54,175 nucleotides of DNA from NCBI RefSeq assembly GCF_002699205.1, contig NZ_PABT01000004.1, positions 1-54,175 on the forward strand, in the 5' to 3' direction. Below the pieces are notes generated by a model. That model saw only the letters and a program-made list of their open reading frames with translations, searched no databases and was not told where the DNA came from. Made by a program: the position numbers and the translations under genes. Source of the DNA: Allomuricauda sp. (GTDB taxonomy: Bacteria > Bacteroidota > Bacteroidia > Flavobacteriales > Flavobacteriaceae). Within the stretch, counting starts at the first letter, position 1; each line of letters begins with the position of its first letter. This document shows positions 31,795 to 42,600 of the stretch, in pieces.

Positions 31795-32507
31795 AACCAT
31801 CTAGTAAAAAAAAAGATAACGGAAGTAGTTCAAAGGCGCAAGCAAAAAAGGAGCCAATTGGTGTTCGGGGTCTAAAACCAATCCTGACCATTCAAAATGT
31901 CGTTTCAACTTTTTTTCTAGGACGGAAGAAGTTAGATTTAAAAAAAATATGCAGCCGAGCTAGGTACCTCGAATTCAATCCTCATAAATTCGCAGCGGCC
32001 ACCGTGCGCCTAAAATCGCCACGGTGCACGGCTCTAATCTTCGGGTCCGGTAATATGGTCTGTACCGGCGGGAAATGCGAGTCCGATTCGAGGTTTGCAT
32101 GCAGGCAGTGCGTCAATATTTTGCAGCGCTCCGGCCTGAAAGTTGGCTTTTCCAATTTCAAAATTCAAAACATTGTCGGCAGCACCGGCTTAGACAAACC
32201 AATTGATTTGATTCAACTTCAAAAGGATTTTGGGCCATACGTCTCCTACGAACCGGAGCTCTTTCCAGGCCTCATTTTTCGATTAAGAAAACCAAAGATT
32301 GTCTTCTTACTGTTTCGATCTGGGAGACTTGTTGTGACCGGAGCCAAGACGGAGGAGCAGATCCATCGCTATTGGAATGGATTTTATGAAGTCGTCTTGA
32401 AAAAGTATATGGATGAGGCAGATGATTTAAGGTGTTCATCGGAATACAGGATACGAAACAACAAGAAGGATTACAATACATCTTTTTTTTACGAAGCGTT
32501 GAGTTAA
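31710..32507 (+). CDS. TATA-binding protein (TBP)
   Basis: General transcription factor that would recognise TATA boxes of viral promoters and recruit TFIIB and RNA polymerase. Residues 57-232 form the complete saddle of two direct repeats, about 175 aa like cellular TBP. Signature stretches are present: ARYLEFNPHKFAAATVRL, ALIFGSGNMVCTGGK, FKIQNIVGS, YEPELFPGLIFRL and LLFRSGRLVVTGAK. All four Phe that kink DNA can be placed (94, 111, 185 and 202). Similarity to eukaryotic TBP is evident by eye, closer than in many viral homologues. The N-terminus is a duplicated 27-residue Lys/Ser-rich unit (81-bp tandem repeat). Confidence 0.95.
   Translation: MVRSSKKKDNGSSSKAKARRKTIGVQGLKPSSKKKDNGSSSKAQAKKEPIGVRGLKPILTIQNVVSTFFLGRKKLDLKKICSRARYLEFNPHKFAAATVRLKSPRCTALIFGSGNMVCTGGKCESDSRFACRQCVNILQRSGLKVGFSNFKIQNIVGSTGLDKPIDLIQLQKDFGPYVSYEPELFPGLIFRLRKPKIVFLLFRSGRLVVTGAKTEEQIHRYWNGFYEVVLKKYMDEADDLRCSSEYRIRNNKKDYNTSFFYEALS
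31719..31880 (+). repeat. 81-bp tandem duplication at the TBP N-terminus
   Basis: Copies at 31719-31799 and 31800-31880 encode SSKKKDNGSSSKA...IGV.GLKP twice in the TBP frame. The membrane-protein frame is also duplicated, including its stop codon. A few substitutions separate the copies, so the event is recent but not brand new. Confidence 0.85.
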
Positions 32508-33181
32508 ATTACTTTATAAATATCACTCTGGTTTAAGGTATAGATTTTACGTCTGTCGTCTACCATATTATCAGCTACACTGTATGGGTGTTTATATAAA
32601 TGTCTAGCTCCTACTTTAAGCAATAAATCTCCCACCGTTGCATCTCGATCTAAGACTACCGATTTTTCTTCTTCTTTATCCTTAAAATATTTAATTTCAA
32701 TCGTTAGTTTTTCATCACCGTCCCATTTGTGCTTTCGTCGTTCGTGATACATATTTGCATCGAAGCGTTCGATAAAAAATTCACCCATATTATTGATTCT
32801 CAATCCTTTGTGTTTGATATTGATATCACCTCGTTTCAAGCTCATAATATCATCATTTAGGGCTTCGCATAATTCTCGCGGCCATACCTTTTCTGGAATA
32901 TTGTCGCTCGGCGTGAAGCTCGTTTGCAATGCAGAGTGGTCCATACCAGTGCAGCCGTGCAAAAATTTAGCAGAGAAACGAGGATTCCTGCGACCGCTTG
33001 GTAAAGTTGCATAAGGGCTTTTACCACAACAATCCCAACAGCCTTCTGGCCACCATTTTCCAGGCCCGTATCGATTCAAGGGACCACAATGAAATTTGCA
33101 GGCATGGACTCCCATGTTATCAACTTCGGCATAACGAGTACCACACGTTTTGCAAAGTCGTTTCCACTTGAGGTACGACAT
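32504..33181 (-). CDS. CHORD-like zinc-binding protein, 225 aa
   Basis: Residues 9-82 follow the CHORD pattern of Cys and His ligands: CKTCG, then N and CKFHCGPLN, then W and CCGK, then GCTGMDHS. In plants and animals CHORD modules (RAR1, CHP-1/melusin) bind two zinc ions and work with SGT1 and HSP90 in protein folding and immunity. The linker between the third and fourth ligand groups is longer and more basic than usual. The C-terminal 140 residues are a separate alpha/beta domain with a ubiquitin-like strand pattern near the end (EKLTIEIKYFKD, VVLDRDATVGDLLLKVGARH). Its stop overlaps the TBP stop region by 4 bp. Confidence 0.7.
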   Translation of the reverse strand: MSYLKWKRLCKTCGTRYAEVDNMGVHACKFHCGPLNRYGPGKWWPEGCWDCCGKSPYATLPSGRRNPRFSAKFLHGCTGMDHSALQTSFTPSDNIPEKVWPRELCEALNDDIMSLKRGDINIKHKGLRINNMGEFFIERFDANMYHERRKHKWDGDEKLTIEIKYFKDKEEEKSVVLDRDATVGDLLLKVGARHLYKHPYSVADNMVDDRRKIYTLNQSDIYKVI

Positions 33182-33601
33182 TTAATTGTCCTCCTCTGTA
33201 TCTAATATAGGCACTTTGTAATACCACGTTTCTGGAGCTTTGCACCCTTCTAAGATAGCTCCAGTTTTCAGGACCAACCGTTGCGTCAAATCGCAAAAGT
33301 ATTCCGTGTGTTCTCGGACGACATAATTGTATGTCGCACCGGTATATCGTGTATCGTAATATTCTACATTCCCGAATGCAGGATTGTTACCACCGCATCT
33401 GTCGTAGAGAGCGTTTTCTTCTTCCAAGTATTCCCAATTATAAGGTTGCAATGTAGTTTGCACTGACATTACTTCCTCTTCCTTCGCCATTAACACCTTT
33501 GGTAGTTTAGGTCGTCTGTAATATTGTAAATAAATAAAATCAGCATGAACCATATAAAAACAAAGGAGCAAGGTGTAAATATATAAAATCATCTCTTTCA
33601 A
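33182..33601 (-). CDS. Small secreted or anchored protein, 139 aa
   Basis: Starts with a hydrophobic signal-like segment (ILYIYTLLLCFYMVHA), then about 115 polar residues with four Cys and several Tyr. The pattern suggests a secreted protein or type II membrane protein on the virion or cell surface. A second Met three codons in is an alternative start. TATAAAA upstream lies within the 3' end of the giant gene at 33619. The 3' end abuts the next gene at one base. Confidence 0.72.
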   Translation of the reverse strand: MKEMILYIYTLLLCFYMVHADFIYLQYYRRPKLPKVLMAKEEEVMSVQTTLQPYNWEYLEEENALYDRCGGNNPAFGNVEYYDTRYTGATYNYVVREHTEYFCDLTQRLVLKTGAILEGCKAPETWYYKVPILDTEEDN

Positions 33602-33618
33602 CTTACTTTACAGATGTT

Positions 33619-36600
33619 TTATAGTCGACAATGTGTAGCTTGATAATAGGCATAGCGATAATATGAATCGCAAACGTCTCTTACACATGAACCACCACAC
33701 CAACATGCCCAACAACTTTCGGTCCAACAATTGGGTACCCAATCGTACACTTCAGTCAAAGGGGACGAGCCACAGGGCCCTTGTACGTGCCGATATTCTC
33801 CGTTGTTACTAGTTTTGCATTTACACTGCTCGTCCCACTTTGGTTGTTTTCTTCGAATGGGTGTTTGGTCTCCCATATGACAACTACCTGAATTCGGCTG
33901 TGTGTAGTACTGGTTAACGTCGTCGCAATGTGTCGCACCTGTGCTGTCTTGGAACTGTCCGGCTGGGCAATTCTTGCAGTGGTTTTTCTCCGTGCTTGTG
34001 TGTCGATATCTCCCGCAAGGGCAATACGAACATTCTTTGTAATCACTATTGCTTTCTTTGCCAGCTGCGCAATTGTTGCAAGACGATTGTCCGCCTAGAT
34101 TTTGAAATTCCCCTCTATTACAGCCTTTGCAACCTGTTTTTCGGTTTTCATCTTGGTATTTTCCGGCGTCACAGCCTGTGCAGGATATTGCATTGTCAGC
34201 AAATTTTCCAGCACCACAATCACTGCATGCCGTTGCACCGGCAGCGGATATTGAACCAGCAGCACAGGCTGTGCAAGTGCTACTAGAGGTCGCGCCAGAA
34301 GCTGACGATTTCTTCCCTGCTGCACAACGTGTACAGTCATCTTCCTCATCATGCAATTCCGCGACTTGGTCATCACTTAAATATCTACCTCCTGGACAGT
34401 TTTTGCATGTTGTTATACCATTTTGATCTTGGTACTTTCCAGCGCCACAAACCGGGCAAGCATCGTTTTCTGAAGTTGCACCGGTGCCAACCACTTCTTT
34501 GCGGCCCAATTCACATTGTATACAAGAACTGGATTGCGCGTTTTCTTGATATTTACCTTGAGGACAAGGTTGACATAAATTACCAGTGGCATCGCTGGAA
34601 AAATACCCTTCATCACATTCAGTACAAGAACTCGCACCAAGGCTACTAGTTTTCCCAGCTTCACACGCTGTGCATTCCACACGAGCTAGTTGTCCAGATG
34701 CAAATTTACCAGCAGTGCAAGTTGTGCATCCTGTCGCTGGAGTCGTTGCAACATACTTCCCATCTCCACAATACTTACAGTTTGCATCACTGCTTCCAAA
34801 ATCATTCATATACGTTCCCTCTGGACAGATAGTTTGTGCCGTGTTACCACTCCCTACGACGTAGTAGCCAAGATCAGCATCTACGCAATCGGGAGAGCTT
34901 GACGATGGACGATATTGCCCTGGATCACAAGCTGTGCATGTAGTAGAGCCAGCCGTTGAATATTTACCAGCATCGCAATTCTGGCAGAAAGATGACCCCG
35001 AATTGATCTGAAACAATCCGACGCTACAATCGACACAATCAGTCAAACCAGAACCGGAAAATCCGTTAATTCCAGAACTAACAGTTTGTCCCAACTGCGT
35101 GCTTTTCCCTGGGTCACAATCCTTGCAACTTGCTTGTCCTTGATTATCTTGGTAACGACCTGCGCCACACGCAAGGCACCCTTGAGAAGCCGATGACGTT
35201 TGATACTTTCCTGCATCACACGGTTTACAACCTACGGTACCTACATCGTTCTGGTAGTATCCTGGCAAACAATCTTGACATGCTAAATCGTGATCTCCTT
35301 TGAAAGTACCAGCTAAGCAATCGACGCAAAAATTATTCAATTTTTCTTTGCCAGCTTCACAAGCAATGCAAACACCTTCTTGTGGATTGCAATCCGTTAG
35401 CTTTACATTTCCCTCGGAATCTACTCCAGGATTCGATAAATCCGATTTACAGAGTTGGATCTCATTTGCTTCGCAACTATCTGACCACCTCGTTGCTCCT
35501 TCTAACGCTGTTGCCTTGTCCATCCGATTTTGCGATTGTAGTGGCCCACTGCGGCCAATCCAAGCACCGGTACCAGTCGGTTGCCCCTGTATTGTGTTAC
35601 CATCTGCATCCAATTTTTCGGTTTGACAAGATGTTTCGCCGCGTAAATCTTGGAAGCTATCTTGTGCACAAGCCTTGCAATCCGCTTGGCCAGTCTCATC
35701 TTGAAAGCGGCCTTGCTCGCAAATCGTGCAACTCTGCAAGAACCCCTGATCCAAAATCTGTTGCTTGGAGCTGTAGCGGCCAGTCGGGCAGGGCAAGCAG
35801 CCGTGGTCCGTCGAGTAGTGCCCCGGGAAGCAGGTGCCACACGTATCGGCGCCGACATCGTACTGGATCGAGCCGAGCATGTAGGTTTTGTAATTGTCTT
35901 CGTCGTATATTTTTTGTTGGATGCACGTCCTTTCACCTAGGTTACATTCTGCTACCGAACTACTATCAGTATTATACCATACTTTAGGACTTATGTTGGG
36001 GTCGGTTATGTAGTAGCAACCTTTAATTTCCCCAGTAATGGAAACAACACCACCCCATTGTCCAATACTTTCACCATACTGTTCGCACTCCGATGCGGAG
36101 ACGTATGCCGCGGCAGTTAGACTCTTCTGGATGCATGGTTGATTAGCGGTGCACTTCATATCAGCAGTTGCAACGTAGCTTGCATGATTCCAATATATGT
36201 GAGCAATAGTACCAGATATATATAGCCAGCACCCTTCTGGTCTACCAGTACTAGTTTGCGGCCAGAAATCTGAATATCCATTATCAATTTTGTATTGTTC
36301 ACATTCTGTTTCCGACATCCATTCAGGACTTCCTTCCACGGCTGGAGTTCCGTCAGGCATTACAACACCCAACGTAGCAGGTGCCCCGTTTGGCACTTCA
36401 ATATAATCAATTTCCGACCACTCGTAAGCTTCGGGGCAATCTTTGGCTCGGACCAACCCAGTGACCTCGCCTAAGCTAGCTGGCTCCTCGACCGCGACGA
36501 CGCGCGATTTTTGCTTTTGTTTGCTTCTTTTTTGGATGCAGGCAACATGAGCATTATTTGTTGTACTACATAACTTTGTGCCACCAGGATCATTGTACCA

Positions 36601-39600
36601 TATTTGGATTGCATTAATTTGGATACAACCAGATGGTCTATTTACTGTATCATGCATTAAACCATTCCAACTCAAACCTTCAGTTGAACGTCCATAATCC
36701 TCGCATTCCTCTGGGCTCATCGACAGGTCTGGCAAATCGGTGGTGGCCCTGTAATAAGCAGGCCTGCACTTACCCTGCCCAAGATGGCAGCTAACGCTAC
36801 CACGGCTCGTATCGATGCTGTAGGTCCGGTTGTCGAGTGTCGGCATGTAATCGACGCACGGGTAGGCAGCGGTGCAGGTAGCCGGGCCTAGTGAAGAGCG
36901 CAGGATATCGGCTTTTTGGATGCAATTATAATAACCATTACCACACTCCACATTATTCTCTGCCGCATTGTTGATATTAAAAGCTACTACACCGTTGTAT
37001 ATCTGACATCCCTTTACTATACCAGCTCCTCTATCCCATGAAGAAGTAGATGGAAGCATGTAATAAGCAAGACACTCCTCTTCACTCACCGACAAATCCG
37101 GTGCTTCGCTCACGACTTGTTCAAAGCCACCATTCACATGAATATAAAATGGACCATTGGCCATGTACGTGTTAAAGTAAGCTTTGCCGTCTCTCAGGAT
37201 GCAGCCAGCGGATTCTTCGATATCAAAGATGACCGAATCAAAGCTTGGAATGTGGCGGCAGAAAGTTTCATCGGTGATATGCGCATGGTCGTGCTTTTGG
37301 ATGCATTTTGGATTGTAAACGTTTAAACTAGTTTCTCCACATTCTACAGAGCTAGATGTATCTTCATTAAATTTGATTTCGGAACCACTAGCATAAATAC
37401 AACCTTTTGGCCAACCGTAATTACTCATCGATCCGCCATAGGTGATTCCATCTGTTCCAATAGTATACGCTTTGCACTCCTCCAAACTCAATGATAAATC
37501 CGGCGCTCCAGTGTTCTTCTCGTAGACCATGTTGGCATAGCCGCCAAGCTCATTCGTCATCGTCCGGACATTGAAGCTAGCTACTTCGCGCTCGACGTAG
37601 TAGGCGACGCGTTGGATGCAGTTATCACCGAGTCTTTTCCCACAATCATTCGCGTTAGTGTCTGATGGAGCAGTATTGTATTGTACTAAGTTTGAATATT
37701 CATTAGTGCAATCACTAGAGCCACACATGTAACAACCTCTCGGAACATCATTATTCCACGAAACCACACTCACGTCTACAGTTTCGTCCCATTTACCTAA
37801 GGACTCCCCAAATGCCCTGCACTCCTCCAAGTTGACACTCAAATCCGGTGCGCCTTGACTAACCTCATGAAAGACCGGACCATCCAAGACCCCCTCGTAT
37901 TTCCCCCAGCAGCTGCCTGCGGTCCACTCCCCGGTCCCATCGACGTTCGCAGCCAAGCTGTGGTGCCCGGCGGCATACCCGGCTCGGTGCACGGCCACCA
38001 TGCACTGCTGCAGCGACAAGGGCTTGCGTTGGATGCAGAGCGCATTATACGCACCACCACAAACGTTACCTCCATCCGGATTAATATTCCAGTGAACCAT
38101 TTCAGTTTGATGTTGAACAAAACATCCTTTTGGGTTCCCTGTGCTTGTTGTCGTTGGTGACCATGTATAATCCGGATAGTTTGTTTCTGCATAAGTCTCA
38201 CACTGCTCCAAGCTGACACTCAAATCCGGCGCACCGCTGCTTACTTCAACAAATGGCCCCACTTTGATGAACTTTTTCTTCTTTTGGATGCACCATATTG
38301 TGGTCCCTAGACAACTGACTACCCCACCAGTATTATAATACATACTAACATAAGGAAAATGACCGGCTCTGTAGCAGCCTTGTGGGCTTGCTGCATATTC
38401 ACCAACCGTTAATCCAATCCAGCCATCGAGATCAACAGCATATTCATTACCAAAGAAAGTTGCATATGCTTGACACTCCTCTTGGCTAACTGACAAATCC
38501 GGCGCGCCGCTGCTAACTTCTTCGTACTCGTCAGGAACGTATCGCATCTCCAGCTTGCCCTTGTAGCACTCGTTTTCGGGCGTGCACTCCGAGAAAGCGA
38601 CGGTTTGCGCAAAGGTGTCGCCGAGGCCTTTGTTTTCGAGGATGCTACTACCTTCTAAGATGCAACCTTTGGCTGCATTTGCGATTAATAGTTGGGTCTG
38701 CTTTTGGATGCAGTTGTAATTATCCACACCACAATCACCAATATCGTTGACATCAGGGTTGTATCTCACATGCTCTGCGTTAGTTAACAAGCAACCTGTT
38801 GGTCTCGAATTGGACATTGCATCATCGACAGCCCACGTATAATCATTTGCATTGGCATACTGTTCACATTCTTCTATGCTAACACTTAGATCTGGAGTTC
38901 CACTTGATTGTTCATAATATTTGACACCACTACGTCCCAAACTGTTTGCAGCATCTGCGCAATCGATACTCATGTCCGCAAAGCCCTCTTCTTTCAATTC
39001 GACGTGGGTCTGCTCCAAGTCGATGCACTGTTGCGGTTTCAGGTTACAGGTTCGGTCCACCTGCACGTACTCCCCGATGAAAGCCGTCGCTTTTTGGATG
39101 CATGGCCCCTTACTACAACCTTCTCCTCCTCCTGAGTTCCAGTGAACCTTTGAACTAGCTCCTAATTGACGCCAACATCCTTTCGGTCTACCACCTTCGT
39201 TATTATTTGGATTCCAAAGGAAGTTTTGGCTCTCTGCATACGCTTCGCACTCCTCAAGAGTAACATAGGCTGGGTCTTTCTGGATGCACAGGTCACTTGC
39301 TGAGCACTGCTCTGTTGAGCTGGTCAATGTATTAAAATAAATAACACCACCTCTTTTGTAACATCCACTTGGACGGTCATTTGTGGAGGGATGAGGTTGA
39401 TCAGTAGGGCACTCACTTGCTGTCACGTACTCGGGGCTTCCTTTCACGGCTGCTGCGCCATGATCTTTCTCGACCAAACCAACAGGAACCCCATCCGAGA
39501 CTTCAATGAAAGTTGGCGTCACGTCCAGTGCCAAGACATACTGGTCACTGCTCGTGTAGTGCAGGACGTAGTTGCAATCGCTTGTCTCAAAGCATGCATC

Positions 39601-42600
39601 CAAGGCATCGACCATGTTCAAGTAGGACAGGGTTTGCGTGGACAGTTGTATCGCCGCCTGTGCGTCCAAGCCGTGCGCAGGATAGATGCAATCGCTCGAG
39701 CTAGCTTCTACTTTTTGGATGCATTTTATCGAATAAACTCCACAATCTTCTACACAAGTATCCAATCCAAAATAATAATAACCACTAGTAGTCTTTACAC
39801 ACCCTGCTGGATATGAAACCGCGGTAGCATCACCCCCCCAATTAGTATTTGTCTCACCCCCTGCAATTGCCATGCATTCTTCTCTTGGAACAGATAAATC
39901 CGGAGCCCCACTTGGTTGTTCATAGTAAGTATCAAAGCTGCAGGCTTCGCTGCTCGCGACTACGTGGCTCGAGACCGGAGCCGTGCATGAGCCGAGCGAT
40001 GTGATGACCTCCTGCAGCTCGTTGTTGGCGTAGCACCAGCTGGCGTTTATGCCATGATCCATCAGCTCATCGTAGGCATCTTCTTTGTAGTGCTCGTAGA
40101 TCAAGCAGCTGCCGGTAGCATTATTAAACGAAAAAATAAATTTGTTTTCACGGCTCGCCTCTTCGATACACGCGTCGATCGTCGTGTCCGACATCACTAG
40201 GGCATCGCAAGGCCAGAAGGCATTGTAAGGAAACAGCTCATGGTAGCGCTGATCGCGGACGATCTTCGTGATGCGATGCCCCATCTCTCCGACCGCCATA
40301 TTGCAGTGAGGCAGTGCATAGCAAAATTGCAAATTCATGTAGGCGATAGTGCAACCCTCCGTTGCAACGCAAAATTCCGGGCAGTTGGCATCGAGGCTGG
40401 TCTTCGCCAAGCTGATATCTTGGATGCACTCGACTTCCGGTGTAAAGGTACGACTGCCATCATTGATACCAGTAGTGTTCCAATGTTCTTTGCACGCAGC
40501 TATGTGCTCGGCTCCACACGGCGCACCACCACAAATATTATTTTTCAAGTCCAAGTGCCGATTGCAGTAGTCTACGTAGCATTCCGGGCGATCCTCGATC
40601 ATAGTACAGGTATTGTCCAAGACGCCGATGTCGTAGTAGTAGCTCGACGATTGCTCCTGCAGCGTCGAGTTGAGGTCCAAAAAGAAAGGAAGTTTTCGAT
40701 AGAGTGCTTTGCTCGAAGCCGAGCTGGATTCGCACTTGCGATACATTTCGCAAGCCCTGTCATCACCAATATTGGCATAAAAGCAGTCAGGCGTTCGATC
40801 GCATAGATCAAGACAAAAACGAAGTGCATCTTCTTGATTCTTCGGGAACGGTTGCAAACGAGAGACGCGATTTGTATTTTTCACGAACGCAATATCATCG
40901 CTTGTCGTCATGAGCTGATCAAAATCTTTTTGAAAGTAAGAGGCTCCAGCAGATTGTTGAATGTAACAACCAACTTTAGGATACAATAAACAAGTGGTGC
41001 TTTGGATATTTGTATCGGTGCCAGAACCAATATTAGGCGTTAAACTATTTGTAGTCCAAGTCGTCGCCCAACGAGCACCGCAGGGAATACCGGTACCACT
41101 AGGTGGAACATAATCATTATATACGATGATGGATTGGCCACTAGAATGTTTTGCCGAGAAGCAACCGCTTGGCCATCGCGGGTCAGCGTATACTCCTACT
41201 AAACTGGTAAATGCCGTTTCGGGCGCACCGCGAGTCAATGTAGTTTCTGTTGCTGTTTCGTCATAGAAAGGAATACTTGCTATGCGGTAGGGTCCACTTG
41301 CTAAGGCATCAGAGCTTGATCCATGTTCAAAAGCAGCAGTTTGACAATCATAGTAGTTTAAACTCCTATCCAATGAATCTTGTGTCCTTGCCGCTTGCTC
41401 AGTAATGACTTTGGTAAAGGATTTTTCTATTGTAAACCCGTCAAAAACGGTAGCATGATTACCATCCCAAATCCAAGGCATTATGTAAGCCGTCCAGTAG
41501 TCGGAGAAACCATTTTGATATTCAATTCTATTAATATCATCCCATTCCCGTATCTTTTGATCTTTGTACCACCACCCGTAGTTCGTAATAGTACCGCCGT
41601 CAAGAGTTCGTGTATCGCTATTGAAGCTGCAGCCAGATGGTGGTTGAAACAGGTCGAGTTTGACACATTTTACATCGTTTGTTGTTTCATCCGTAATTTC
41701 CCAAGATCCAAGTACGTTCTGGTATGCATGTGGTATACACGTATTTCCAGCGAAAGGACTCGTATTATAAATCCAATATTTCTTTTGAGAATGGTCACAC
41801 TCCCAAGTCGATCCTCCTGAGCAGCCATAGCAACATCTTATCTGTTCATATTGAGCACTATAACATTTCGGTTTGTCACTTCCGTAATAATCAGTTCCGT
41901 AATGTCCATTAATTTTATTCCACGAATTGTAGTTACCGTGATGACTGTTCAACGCTGACATACACATGCTATAAGTTAATTCTAATTGTGTACCATAGTC
42001 CATGGTGGTATCACCGTTGACACTTACAATATTTCTAGTTTGGTAAATTGCGTAATTATTATTTGTATGACCAAACGCATAATTAGTGGTAAGCCAACCG
42101 GTTCCCATACGACCTCTCCAACAATCCGTGGTTATATCGCATCCCTCGTAAGCTGCAATCTGTTGGCAATCTTCGTAGCTGCCAACTGGGCGCTCAAGAC
42201 CTGTAAAATCACTTGTTAAGTGTTTTGCATAATATGGCAAGATATTATTAGAATCTTCGCCACCGTAGCGCCATCTTTCAATTGTTGTTGTTGTTTTTTG
42301 AACACACCTGTAATATGGACTTTCATTTGTTACACATTTTTTACCAGGAGGATCACCAGTGTTAAAGCTAACCCCATGCCAAGTGTGAATGATACATCCG
42401 TGTGGATAACCCGTGCCAAGGTCCGCAGCTCCATTCCATCTTAGTGGATTAGCAAATGCTTCACATTCTGCTTGTGTGACATAGAAATCGCTATCTGGTT
42501 GCAATGCATACGTCGCCGTAGTCGCTCCACTTGGGTAATCGGATGATACGATATCAAACCGGTAACCGTCAATAAACTCATCGATATCAAGTGAATACTT

